Source: Stenopsyche tienmushanensis
Lineage: Eukaryota > Arthropoda > Insecta > Trichoptera > Stenopsychidae
DNA length: 64,000 nt
Assembly: GCA_008973525.1 (NCBI GenBank)
Contig: WACJ01000112.1
Location: 434,001 to 498,000, forward strand
Reading direction: 5' to 3'
The translations under genes and the position numbers were made by a program. The notes beneath the pieces are model-generated. The model worked only from the letters and a program-made list of their open reading frames with translations, did not search any database and was not told the origin of the DNA. Shown here piece after piece: positions 25,711-37,355 of this stretch (position 1 is its first letter; the number at the start of each line of letters is the position of its first letter).

Positions 25711-28240
25711 AGTGATCCTATTCGATTTCTCACATGTTTTTGGTGAGTGTCATAGATTGAATGTACATATATAGATATAAAGTGTAATAAAAGTAGCAAA
25801 TTTGAAATACACTTGAGAGACATTTTAAAACATTCAATCAATATCGGTGATTATTTTTCTATGTAAAATGTTATTAAGAATCTCCATAAATCAACTAATG
25901 TGGCAGCATATTAGATATGTGTATATTTTCTTGTTTATAAATTTGTATCCTCATAAACATGATTATATTTATATTTTTATAAATGTATTCAAAAATCAAT
26001 ACTTTTGAGAAGAATTAGATATTAAACATGGTAATATATTGGTTGAACTGGTAAAATATTAAAGCTCCATATATATTATATATAACGTCTTACTCGTTTT
26101 TAAGAAATCCAGTAGTTTTTGATAAAATATATGATTTTAATTTGTAACTTAAATATAGGAACATGATGTATACAGGGTTAATTTAGGTGACTAAGGTTTG
26201 AAATAAAATCATACAGTGTATGAATATGACATGTAGTGATTTTCCAAATGTGGATTTTTGTACATTCATTTTAATTCTTGCAACATCAATCCTATTATTT
26301 TTTTAATAACTCTAATAATATCACAGGAGGATTTTTTTATATTGTGGATTAATAATGGTTACGTTAATGATGATAATAAAAATAATTTTATGTATAAATT
26401 ATAAATGGGTCAGGAATTTGTATGTATTAGTTCTTGCATTTATAATTTTTATAGCCATTTTTAGATAGCAAAACATCAGCATTTTATTATCTTCAATTAT
26501 GCGCGCATTTACATCAACGTTCTGGATTTCTGAAACGTTGTTGGCACATATACTTGACTGGAAATCTGTATTTTTCAAAATTCCGATTTTAAGTTATGTT
26601 TTTTCAAATTTGCATAATAAACTTTTGGATACATTTTTATATAATTCCAACTATTCTTAAGTAATTTTTTAAAACGCTATTTTAATATATGCAACGTACC
26701 AAATATCTTTCAATTTCAATATATGTTACAAGCTTTTTTTTTTCTTATTCTACTATTATTCTGTTTTAGCATGTAGAGTATGTTATTTAAAAGACATTTT
26801 TTCATTGTTTTTCAAAATACACATTTTTTTTTACAATTAATAGATTACTGTATGATTTACACAATAAGGTTGGTTATTCAATCTAAAAATGTATACTCAT
26901 TTATAGAAAGAAATTTATATTGTGTATTGTATATGAATGGATGTATACATTTAAAAAAAATTCTATTATTAACACGATTTTGTAGTAACAAATAAATGCG
27001 TATTTTTAATACTAAAAAACTAGTGAGATCTCTATTCAATTTGTATCTTTATAAATAATTCGATTACAAAAATATTGAATTTTAAATGTATATATTCACG
27101 CATATTAACATTATCAATCTGTTAAAAACTAATTAAAATTATAGCAGGACTTATAGCACAAAAGAATATATTTTCTAATGAAATAATAAAGATATGCTAT
27201 TACTTTAGTTTTACATACTGCTATTAAATTAATAAATATTATGAAATGAGAATTATGTAGATTGTATCAAATTTGTACAGTATGTCAATTTTTTGTTGTA
27301 TCGGAATATTTTTTTCTTATATATATCGATTGACGGAAGTCTGAAATAGTTTTTGCTTTATCACGTGTAAATATTTTTGGGAGTATATTATGAATGTAAA
27401 TTGGAAAATTATTTTGATATTAAATATAATTTAAATATAACCAATTTCCATTTTGTTAATAGTGATGAAACTGTGGCAGCTAATATAACTATTGATGTTT
27501 TAATTATCTTGATGTTCAGTCTGTAATTATTATATATTTCTTATTCACTGATTAAAGTGTGGTTGTTAATTTCGGAATGCCAAATTGATATTTTATAAGG
27601 TAAGGTTAAAGTTTTTAAGTGCCTTTATTGTTTTGGTGAATAAGGAAGTTATGTAAATAATATACATAGATTTATAAATACATTATTTAAGTATGTTTAA
27701 AATGTTTTTAATTCATGTCTAAATTTCATACACAATTTGCACTTCACACCGCAGTTTTTGTTCGTTTCGAAAGAACATTTTTTAAGTTGTTGCAATGCAT
27801 CTACTGACATAATTGACCTATTATATTCAAAAGGTGGATCGGACCATTATTTAGTAGTTATTGAAATATTGAGGATTTTTATCGAATTCGATCCAAAGTA
27901 GTTGAAATCGTCAATTTCAAAATCTCACAGTATGTCATTGTGATTTAAATTACTGGGTCTGTCAACTATCTTTGCTTAGGTCTGTTTATTTCTAGACCTT
28001 ATCTGTTGCTTTCGATCAACACAAGACTGAGGTATTTGGACATTTCTTCCGTATTTCATATTATCACCATATTTGATTTGCAGCATAAGATTTGAGAGCT
28101 TTTTTCCATCGCTACTCCTCCGTTCAGTGCTCTTCGCATCAAGAATTATCCATACAGATTAAATAAATCTGAATACAGGATGCATCCTTAACCCTTTCAA
28201 ATCGTAGAACACAAACGCTACGCTCTAATGTAAATCCACT
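25711..28240. other. 3' flank of the acyltransferase and gene-free AT-rich stretch
   Basis: The stop at 25710 is followed by AATAAA at 25786-25791, a suitable poly(A) signal. Beyond it to about 28240 the DNA is extremely AT-rich with no supported gene or recognisable element. The frame at 26780-26995 is AT-driven. Confidence 0.45.
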
Positions 28241-28244
28241 TTTG

Positions 28245-28320
28245 TGAACCAAGCTCAATAAATGCACCTTAACACTGTTGATAGCACACAATATTCGTTC
28301 ATTTCTTCAGAATATTTCTT
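28245..28320 (-). repeat. Interspersed repeat, inverted partner of 61.83 kb
   Basis: TCAATAAATGCACCTTAACA, followed by a run to about 28310, is the near-exact reverse complement of 61827-61882. Identity over about 53 bp is high, so this is a recent or constrained repeat. Family unknown; no coding signal. Confidence 0.6.
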
Positions 28321-28434
28321 AATGTTCAACTTGCATGGTATCTGCTTTCTGATGTTCAGCTATTTTTACCTATTGTGTTGCAAAAATAAAAGGACAGGGT
28401 TAACGTGCAAGACCGCCAGTTAACCTCTGAAGGA

Positions 28435-28560
28435 GTAGATTTTGCAAAGGAGTGGTGATACTTGGCTAATGACGCTACTTCAGAACATTCAAGGGGGAAT
28501 AAAAAAATTGGTCAACAATAAGAATGATGCGAGTATCTTAATTATCTAAACAAACGCCTG
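28435..28560 (+). repeat. Weak repeat shared with 57.75 kb
   Basis: GTAGATTTTGCAAAG, a following GTGATGATNNTGGC-like stretch and an AAACAAACGCCTGCTCTCAA block have counterparts at 57749-57815. Divergence is high and the boundaries are uncertain. Confidence 0.25.
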
Positions 28561-28944
28561 CTCTCAAGATAACACAAACAAAAGTCATCTTTATTGAAAG
28601 AGATTAACATCTTAACCGACGATGTGATTTCACTGAATTATATCTAAATTTCATGATGGTTAAGATTCTTTAGAATATGATTTTTTGTTGAATGGTAAGT
28701 ATGAATATTTATGAGTTTCTATAAAAAAAATTAAAAATATATTGAGAATTTAGATTTTACAGTACGACTTTGTCATTGATGCGTGGGTGTATGATGAAAC
28801 ACAAGACACCCGTCTCTCATGATTTCCGGTCCGATAGGTTTAACAATTTTTTCTGGACAGTACTTTGTTCATAACCCCGTAACAAATTTGAGTTTGCTTA
28901 ATTTCTGTGTTATTAAGTTCGCGAAAGCGTTCGTCAATAAGTTC

Positions 28945-29145
28945 ATTCAGGAGAGCCGCTGGGTGAGAGTTCAAAATGAAACTCAGAAGTTATGCTACCT
29001 CTCAATTATCGAACGAACGAGGAGGTGAATGTATGATACAGACGAGATGGATGTAACCCCTTCCTATGAATGGATATTGAAGAGACCCATAGTTCTGCAG
29101 TGGACTGTTTGTGGCTGCAATATGGTGATGATGGATTAAAGAAAA
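28945..29145 (+). repeat. Single-arm copy of the 8.5-9.0 kb inverted-repeat element
   Basis: This matches the right arm of the element at 8813-9003. Shared blocks include GCTGGGTGAG, GAGGAGGTGAATGTATGA, CAGACGAGATGG, AATGGATATTGAAG and GTGGACTGTTTGTGGCTGCA. No second arm was found nearby. A separate short inverted repeat lies just downstream (CTTACCTTTAAT at about 29237 and its complement). Confidence 0.55.
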
Positions 29146-29756
29146 AGCTCTTCTGTTTCATAAACTCGACTTCTTGGATTAAATTGCAAATTTAATCCAA
29201 ATTTGCAATTAATTATAATAATTAAAAATTGCTATCTTACCTTTAATTTGGATTAGAATTTGGATTAAAGGTAAGATTGCATCAGCTGATGGATGAGCAG
29301 CCTATATTTATTCAGAGAAGTTTGTCAAAATAATTGGTGATGGTGGCTATAAACCTTGATGAAGTTTTTAACGCTTATGAAAATGCATTATTCTGGAAAA
29401 AAATTCTATTCGAACATATATCGCATCAGTACATGCATAGTTAAATACTTCAGTAAATTAAGCCAATTGTTTCTAAATAAGGCGACCTTAATTACAGTTT
29501 TATTAAAGATTAATCAAACTTAATGAAGCAAATTCTGTATACATTCACTTTTTTTTATTATAAATTACATACGTAAAAATGCTCATTTTACATTTTTTGC
29601 ATACAGTATAAAAGTGACAATGCTGACTTGCTTACAAAATTAAAAAATAATTGAGAAGATCATTAAATCAAACTTTACTGTATTCTTTTAAACAAATGGA
29701 GTGTTTTGATGAAGAAAAAATTGAATTTATAAAATTCAAACTCAGACAATTTTTTT

Positions 29757-30303
29757 TCACTTTCCAGCTGCTGTCGCTAGAGGATTTCGGAGTACCAATA
29801 TCACCGAATCACCTCTTAAAAACATCTTAGAGATAAATCTGTCTTTATTTACAGCTTTGGTCTACAAAAAAAGATGAATAAAATTAATAAGTCTCATATG
29901 TTATATTTATACGGCAACTTATTTCTATAAAAAAAGGACATTTATAATACCTTTTTTCCTTTGCCGGTTCTAGGCATTTCCGTCCACATTTCTTTAACGT
30001 TCTCTAAGACCATATTGCAATGTCGATCGAATGCTCGTACACGACCGAGAAGTTTTTTGTTATTTCTACAATTTATCAATACTTGAGTGTTGTTTTTGAC
30101 GGACTGCGTTAAGACTGAAAGCGGCCCAGTGCTAAATTCTTCTTCTTCAATTTTCGCCAACTCCTCCAGGGTCATTTCAGAACGGGGTTTTGCTGCAGTA
30201 GTCCTTTAATTAAATGCATAATTCATTTTTAGTCACATAAATAATATTTCTTATTATTTAAAATTGTTTTTATAGCAAACGTTTATGAACGTTGAATTGA
30301 CAT
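29757..30303 (-). CDS. SmD2: Small nuclear ribonucleoprotein Sm D2
   Basis: A core Sm protein. With SmD1 and the E, F, G, B and D3 proteins it forms the ring around the Sm site of spliceosomal U snRNAs. Three coding exons on the minus strand: 30303-30291 (13 nt, four codons plus one base), 30192-29951 and 29861-29757, giving 119 aa (human SmD2 has 118). The Sm1 block spans about residues 30-74 with [12 protein letters not shown] and [16 protein letters not shown]. The Sm2 block is [15 protein letters not shown] (98-112). The basic linker TGKGKK lies before it. The last two introns have clean AG acceptors; the first intron's donor (GTTCAT) is weak, so the N-terminal MSIQ rests on phase and family resemblance. 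A reverse AATAAA lies at 29554-29559. Tail-to-tail with the acyltransferase. Confidence 0.95.
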
Positions 30304-31839
30304 CTTGACCTAACCTCAAATTATATTTTCGACGCAAACACCAAATTTATAAACAAATACAAAGCATTTCACTTTGTAATGAGTACTAGATTTAATGTAA
30401 AATAAATAGATGTGAATTTAGTATATTATATATTATTAAAGGCTGTGAATACACAATAAATCAGAGTATATCATTTTTTGGCATGGATTTATATACTGAA
30501 TTGTACGTTTTCCGATACATTTGATATGCTACATTTTATTTTCGTTGTAAACATTATCAAATTAAAATAAATAAGCGAAATGACTTACATTTTGAAGTAT
30601 TCTTTTATACAACTCGCAGATCACGCCGGCCGCTTAACGCGCTAAAATGTATTCTTAATAAGTGGCCATAACACGTTAAAAAATGTCCAGCCAAATGTAG
30701 GGCATTTCATCTTTTCAATGCGTTATAAGCAAATAATAATTTGTATATTTGTGAAGTCCGTAATATTTTTATATAGTTGAATTTTGATAAATATTTTATT
30801 TGAATATTAACACTTTTGCATAAAAAAATATTTTTAATAATAATCGAACTACAGCGTCTTTACTAAATTAAAAAGACATCAATATATTTATATGCATATT
30901 TAAATCAAATTCGTGTTAAATATTTGATATATATTAGTTGTAGTTGCATTTAAATAATTATTAATATCGACGATATCAATTGCAGTTTGAAGGATCAAAA
31001 CATGTATTTGATTAATTCAGCGCATTATTTTTTTGTGGCAAGAAACGTGCCGCATTTTTGTAGAACAATAATTAAAATAAAGAGAGGAATCATTATCATT
31101 ACCGGTTTTTTTATATTGAAATTACTTTCAATAAAACGTTGCAAATATGCTGACGATCCATTGTTTGAGTATGTAAAATGTATTTAGATCAAGATTTTTT
31201 TTTTTTGGAACAGTTGATGACATTTTATTCTTCGTTTATATCATTCGAATTGTTAATTATTGACATTGAAAGTGAAAGCAAGGTCTCTGAGCCAATTGTC
31301 TCGATTAAGCTTCGTAGTTGAATAAGAAGCGAAAAGTCTTCGGTTTAAGAATGCTACTACTTTTTTTAATCATTGAAAATGTCACTGATAGAAATTCATT
31401 ATTGGAGGCTAAATAGTTATTCGAGTTAATTTGTTTAATATATTTTTTGAAACATTTTTATCCATTGGATTGAATAAATTTCTTGCATTTTATTTACCAA
31501 TCTAAATACTGGTCGTCATTTATTTTACATCTGCTTGCTCTATAATAAGCAGGGTTTCCAACCGTTATTTTTTTTCGATTTTCATTCCGGTTCAAATCCA
31601 AACATTTATATTGATTCAGTTATGGTTTTCACTTCAGCTCTTCAGTTATTATGTTCATGACAAATATAATATAATATAAATAATTACTTGAAGGTATAAT
31701 AATTAGATTTAGAAGTATATAATAATATAATTTATTAAGCGAAACGACTTGTCGCTGAAAGTTTGAGAGTCCCAGAATGGAGTACATAGTACTAAGAAAC
31801 GAATTGAAATCTGGGAATTCCAGACTGGGTGGAAATAAG

Positions 31840-31878
<39 letters not shown>

Positions 31879-32069
31879 CTTCAAAATACAAGTTGGAATT
31901 TAACTTGTCCCCCGGAAATCCACTTTTTTAAAGTTAAATAATGCTATTATAAATTTAATTTATAAATTAATTAGATGAGTTAAATTAGTTAGATGCATAA
32001 ATATATAATTTTTATAGGTAGACTTCCCTTAAATTCGTTAACGACCTGATTTGGCGCGAGCCAGCTATG
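30304..32069. other. Gene-free AT-rich stretch with an (AT)n microsatellite
   Basis: Upstream of SmD2; its promoter must lie at the left end but no clear core element was recognised. An (AT)n run covers about 31843-31873. No other gene or element is supported. Confidence 0.4.
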
Positions 32070-32250
32070 TAAGTTAGCCTCTAAGGGAGCTTCAGTGATC
32101 GTACAGATTACGCATTTATCCCCGAAAATGCTACAAAAGTCCCTAAAAGTGGACGGCGCGGCCACAAGGTCTGTGTTTCCATCTGGTCCACTTTTCGAAC
32201 CGTTGACATTACGAATGAGTGCCTCGGAAAACGGAGTTGTCCGTTATATA
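32070..32250 (-). repeat. GCGCCC-hairpin family repeat, copy 3 (inverted, partial)
   Basis: This is the reverse complement of the 3' half of the repeats at 17930-18270 and 34836-34975. Shared text includes GCATTTATCCC-GAAAATG, AAGTCCCTAAAAG-GGAC and GGCCACAAGGTCTGT. The hairpin half is absent. Confidence 0.55.
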
Positions 32251-32395
32251 ATCATTTACCTCTCACTATCCGGACGTGTGGTTTTTTTTACTCAGCTATA
32301 GGAGATTTATTCATCATTTAAAAAATGTATATTTATTATCATCAAAAGCACTAAGTCAACTATTTAAAACAAATAGGGTATTTAACTATGTCTTA

Positions 32396-32480
32396 AGTGT
32401 AAGAGTTGTCGAAATAGGCTTTTTTTACATTTTGAAAAAATATCCAAAATTTCACTTTTAAATCGTAATAACTTTGTAGT
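32396..32480 (+). repeat. Repeat shared with 63.7 kb
   Basis: ACATTTTGAAAAAATATCCA and the following AAATTTCACTTTTAAATC-TAATAACTTT recur at 63710-63760 in the same orientation. This marks the left part of the composite repeat family that also includes 32750-32910. Confidence 0.5.
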
Positions 32481-32554
32481 CTGTAGTCATAATAACACGA
32501 AATAACTGTTTTTGTATTTTGCAATGAATTTTTAATCTAAATAAAATATCATCT

Positions 32555-32602
32555 CAAACTGGTACCTCTTCAAGTCGTTAAACTTGAAGAGGTACCAGTT
32601 TG
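32555..32602. repeat. Perfect 21-bp inverted repeat with 6-bp loop
   Basis: The left arm (32555-32575, containing GGTACCTCTTCAAGT) and right arm (32582-32602) are exact reverse complements around CGTTAA. One arm recurs, slightly changed, at about 55515-55536 beside another copy of the same repeat family. The hairpin therefore probably belongs to that family. Confidence 0.8.
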
Positions 32603-32749
32603 CCAGGGTCATGGTTAAGAAAATACTTTTATGATTAAGATATTTTTATTAAATTTAATTACAAAATTGGCCATCTCTGCTTCGTATGTATGCACTTTAT
32701 CTTTTCCTTATTTCAACTGTAATTGTTTTAAGTAGCATTCCCTCATTAT

Positions 32750-32910
32750 TTTTTGCAAAAGCGACGGTTATTCTTTTAATTAGGATTTCTTTTGTCGGCA
32801 CCTCTGTTGTATAAATCAGTTATTTTGCACGTCTCCAGGCAAATAAATCCAGTGGTGTCAGGTCTGAAGATCATGCAACCCACAGAATAGGACACGCCCT
32901 AAGGCACATA
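32750..32910. repeat. Transposase-motif composite repeat, copy 1
   Basis: The block TAGGATTTCTTTTGTCGGCACCTCTGTTGT (32781 onward) matches 63769 onward and, inverted, about 55295-55330. It is followed by the unit AGTGGTGTCAGGTCTG (32851-32866), which on the minus strand reads P-D-L-T-P-L-D-L-F-A-W. This is a DDE-transposase motif of the PDLTPLDFFLW type. Here the unit is inverted relative to the flanking block, unlike in the other two copies. Confidence 0.6.
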
Positions 32911-32922
32911 TGTAATACATCA

Positions 32923-34504
32923 CTCAATAAGTTCGTAGGATTTTTTTTGAAGAAATTGCGAAAAAACTTACTGAATGTTCTTACAGTTACATAAACGATA
33001 TACAAATGACAGACATCAAATTACTAGTTAATATATTTTTGTCAATCCATTTTAGGTTGATTTTTATTGTGAATTCAATGGCTATGCACTTGTTGCTCTT
33101 TAGCATTCATTTTTGTTTCATAAAGCATGAGAATATTTCATAAATTATAAGAGATACAATACAGATTTAAAAATATAATACGAATGAAGTAAATCATTTT
33201 CGCTTTAGTGTATTAAATCCCGTAGGTGTGATGTATTATTTAAAAAAATATATATTTTACACAAATGCAATTGTTAAAAATAACCACAATTTGACATCCA
33301 ATCTAAATACTACACCAGTCATAAAACAAACAATGTCAGAATAATTAATGCAACAAAAAATGTGACATTTTGAATGCGTTGGTTCATGGTTAAAGCTGTA
33401 CCCAATATACTAATTTATTTGTATAACGAATGCAATAACGATGTAGGCCTGCTCTATTATTAAATTTTGTATGGAATAAATTACACAATGGCGTACATTG
33501 AATTTAATTGATAGGAAGCCATCTTTCGGTGGGGCAAAAGCTCTGGATGGATGATTTTTTTTTCAATTAACTTTATCATTTTGATTGGCCTTCGTTGTAG
33601 TAGAAATTGCGACACGAACACATCGAATGGTATATGTTGTGGTTGGAATTAAATGTCGGATCGGCAAAGGGCATAATCACATTAAATTTCAATGGAAGGT
33701 CATGAAATCAACCACTCCCTTTATTGGAAAAATGCTTCCGACTCTTGTCTTGATTTTGCTGAATAATTCAATAAAACCTGTAAGGACAATATATTTCGAT
33801 TCCAATGAATAGCCGAAGTTACCAGCCTTTTTGTCTGGATTAAATTTGAGGAAATCCTGGACATAATTTACATATCGACTATTATAATAATAGGCGTTAT
33901 TATTGGGAATATTAATTGATTTTCTCAGATCTTGTATTCATTTTTTTATGTTGACATTAGAATTAAAGATGCATTGTTAATTCAAAGCAGCAGCATTGAA
34001 TCAAAATGTTAATGCAGATTTTTAGCCTCAATGATGAAGTGTACCAAATCCGGATTTCATTGAAAAAATTGATGAATAATGTATATCATTCAACAACATA
34101 AATCAACATCTAGATTATATTTGATTATACATACTATCAAGATGTGAAGACGTTAAGCCAATTAATATTTTGTGTTTTATAACGCTGTTGTGTTAATCAG
34201 ATTTTTAAAATTATCTCAATTGTATCTTCATCATTCTTTATAAATATTTAGAATTAATTATTAGGAATATACAACTATTGCTCCTTACTTTTTCCATGAG
34301 GAGCAAATGACCAAAAATTCTGTGATTAGGTGGTTGGATTCAAACACCATAGTATTTAAATCTACAAGAAAGTTAGAAACCACATTAAAAAAAAAGTATA
34401 CACTATGAATGCCAAGTCAAATTCATAGGATAGGGTCAAAGAAAACAAGGAAAAATTAATAGGGTGCATAAAACGCCAGTTTGTCATTATTATCAACATT
34501 ATTA
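32923..34504. other. Gene-free stretch, begins with a mariner-end-like motif
   Basis: TCACTCAATAAGTTCGTAGG at about 32923 resembles a mariner terminal repeat (compare 6764 and the ends at 23811/24976) but has no recognised partner. The 75-aa frame at 33585-33812 has no identifiable domain. Nothing else is supported. Confidence 0.35.
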
Positions 34505-34975
34505 TTAATAGGGCTATAACAAGTGGATGGCAAAGCAGGCGCCCGTCACGGGCGCAACTGGGCTTGGATCGCAACACGCAAAATACCGACCCAATCGAGA
34601 GTTGCACATAGTTTTTATTTTTCTTGATCATTCTACTTTACATGGATCAATACTGATTCTATCCATTTTTATAACATATACTTAGTTGTCTAATTTCTCT
34701 TTTATTCCTTATCGCTTAAACATTGGGGCGACCCAGCTGGCATAAGTCCGCAATAAAATAAAGACAAAAATATTTTTGATCGATTGTAAAATTTTGTAAT
34801 GCGAGTTCGTAATCGTTCTATAGATATGTTCAGATATGGCGTCCGATCGCGAGGCGTCAATTCGTCATGTCAGCGGTCCGAAAAGCGGACCGGTTGGATA
34901 TACAGACCTTGTGGCCACTCTGTCCTCTTTTAGGGCTTTTTACGGCATTTTTAGGGATAAATGCGTGCCTGAGGT
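34505..34975 (+). repeat. GCGCCC-hairpin family repeat, copy 2 (split)
   Basis: 34505-34665 matches the hairpin half (GCGCCCGTCACGGGCGC) of the copy at 17.9 kb. 34836-34975 matches its 3' half (TCATGTCAGCGGTCCG and TCCTCTTTTAGGGCTTTTTA). About 170 bp of unrelated sequence separates the two, suggesting a later insertion or a longer master element from which the 17.9-kb copy lost an internal piece. Confidence 0.6.
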
Positions 34976-34980
34976 TCGGG

Positions 34981-35265
34981 TCAATAGAGGGTTTCCATGT
35001 TCCTTTGTCTCAGATATGAAATGATGGATCTATGTTTCATCCTAAATTTATGCAAAAACTCGGTTTTATTGCTATGAAACATCGCCAAACACTCGATTGA
35101 AACCTCATCACGACGCTGTTTTTGCTCCGTTGTGAGCAAATGCGGCACCCATCTTGCGCACAGCTTTGTCATGTCTAAATTTTCAGTCAATATGCGTTGT
35201 ATAGCACTTCTTGAAAGGGTACCATATCTGCCAGCTTACAGTCAGCGGTCATTCAACAACATTTT
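34981..35265 (-). pseudogene. Mariner transposase fragment
   Basis: On the minus strand the frame reads YGTLSRSAIQRILTENLDM, then KLCARWVPHLLT and further into a region with HSNKTEFLHKF. This is the middle part of a mariner transposase, between the DNA-binding domain and the first catalytic Asp; WVPHLL is the diagnostic motif. No catalytic triad or terminal repeats are attached. It differs from the copy at 24 kb (WVPHEL), so it is a separate lineage. Confidence 0.75.
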
Positions 35266-37240
35266 GTAAACGAAGGAGCAGACTCCCCGAGAGTAGAATC
35301 TAGCTAGGATTTGATATTAGTTGGACTGAGACTTTTCACTTTGACTGAGACGACTCACTAAGAAGGTTTACTATTGATGACTGCAATCTTGAAACTTAAC
35401 TTAAGCTTTATAAAGTAAACACCTTATTATAGTATTATTTTTATAACCACAACCGCCATCTATACGTTAGATCGGCTACTTTTGGGACTATCTTCGTATA
35501 TTATTTTAAAATATACATTATAATAATATTTAATTTATTACATTTATAAAGAAATTTCTGGAGAGGGGAGGGGCGCAAGTTAGATACTTGCAAGTCTTTA
35601 TTATAAGGCAGTTCATACGGTTTATTGATTAGATCTTAGTTTTTGATCAATTTTAGCATTGATTGTCCATGTTTCACATTCTTACGTTATACACACCCTT
35701 GAGATGAAGCTAAATATAATGCATAGTTTTTAAAAAGTGTACCTCATCTTTTAATGTAATAATGTGGTTCATAAATTGCATATAATACATAAAGTAAAAT
35801 ATTAATTTATCAGCGTCAAATTTGTATCGGTTGTAAATGCTTGGCAAAGTGTAATTATGAGTCAAACTCATATGATAGGTATGGCAAGTAAATGTTAACT
35901 TGTTTGCATCCAATGATTTAATATATTTGCCATAAAACTGATCGTTTAGCAGACAGATTTGATTCCATTTTCTGATACGCTTCGATGTAATATACTTTTA
36001 ATGGCGCTTAAATACCATCGAACGATAAATTAAAGTTCGCCGGCCATTCAATGAGTGTTCTTATAATTTCAACAGCCAGGTGATTTTGTGGATGTAAATT
36101 TAAAACATCATTTATAGGCAAGTCAGGTTTTGTTTTGGGCTTGTGAACTGTCAATCGAAGGTCTTTTTGCACTTTGGTCTAACCGCCCTGTCATTTTTTG
36201 CCTTCGAATTTCAGGAAGGTTTAAAGGACTTTTTAGTAAATTTAAGCATTATTTTTGATCAACGAATATTTGTTTTGAATCATTGCGCGCTGGTAATTTT
36301 AAATGGATTCGTTAGCTTTTATTGCCTATCTGTGCTTAATATGCATATGCATGATAACTGTCAGAATATGGACCATGGTTACGGATGTATCGTAAAACAT
36401 TTAATAAATGACCATAAAATCGATTTTTATTTTACCAACAACTACTTAAATTGTTAATTAAGCTTACGTACATATCACGCCTCAAATCTTGTAAATATAT
36501 TTTTTTAAATACTTCCTTCAACGTGCAGACAAGCTGAACAATAAAGGATTTAATTTTAGATATTCAATATTATAATATTCAGATACCAAAAATGGTTTTA
36601 ATATTGTTTCACAATATATTAATAAATCCTATCCAATCTAAAATGTATATTTTTACAATATGCATATATCAGTTAATATCAAATTGTTTAACAATGTATA
36701 ATATTATACAATATGTTAGGCCAAGTTTTGGTATAATAAGAGATCTTGATCTAGATCTTGGATTTTTATAATAATGTTTGGTTTCAGTTTAGATTATGGA
36801 AAGCAACAAATTTGGGAGAGTATAAAAAATTCTGATTTAACGCCTCAAAAAAAAACAACAGCAACAAATTTTGCGGTGACTAATAAATAATTAAAATATA
36901 ACTTAAAATTATCATAATTTGATTTAAGATTTCTGTTTAAATAATCCTATCCTAACTTTATCACACGTAGAAGATAACCACTATATAAAAAAATATTTCC
37001 CTGGACGAGTTTTCAATGGAAATCGCTGTATTTGATAACATATATGGCATTTGATAGCACCTTAAGAAGGAAGAATAAAGGTACACCTATAGATTGTTTG
37101 AATAATCATTGACAATTTTTGCATCGGTTTTTACAGGCTTATATATAATAAGAGTACCGATTCGTTATGCTTTATCTGTAATCTAGAATCTTTGATTTTA
37201 GCAAAGTCGTTGGTATAAGTTCACTTGTTCTTTGGACAAG
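35266..37240. other. Gene-free AT-rich stretch
   Basis: No exon or element was recognised. The 104-aa frame at 36143-36457 has no domain or splice context that supports it. Confidence 0.4.
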
Positions 37241-37253
37241 TTAAGCACATTCG

Positions 37254-37300
37254 TATATAAGTACCAGGTTCGAAACGTACAACTCACAGTTTGCTGTGAC
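37254..37300 (+). promoter_or_regulatory. Core promoter of the first double-RR cuticle gene
   Basis: TATATAA at 37254-37260 is followed about 27-30 bp later by ACTCACAGTTTG, which fits an arthropod initiator (TCAGT-like). This would give a leader of about 70 nt before the ATG at 37356. Strong TATA boxes are usual in stage-specific cuticle genes. Confidence 0.6.
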
Positions 37301-37355
37301 AACAGTCCTGTCAGGCATCCAGGAGGTTGACAGCCAGGCTTATATTTAAATCAAA

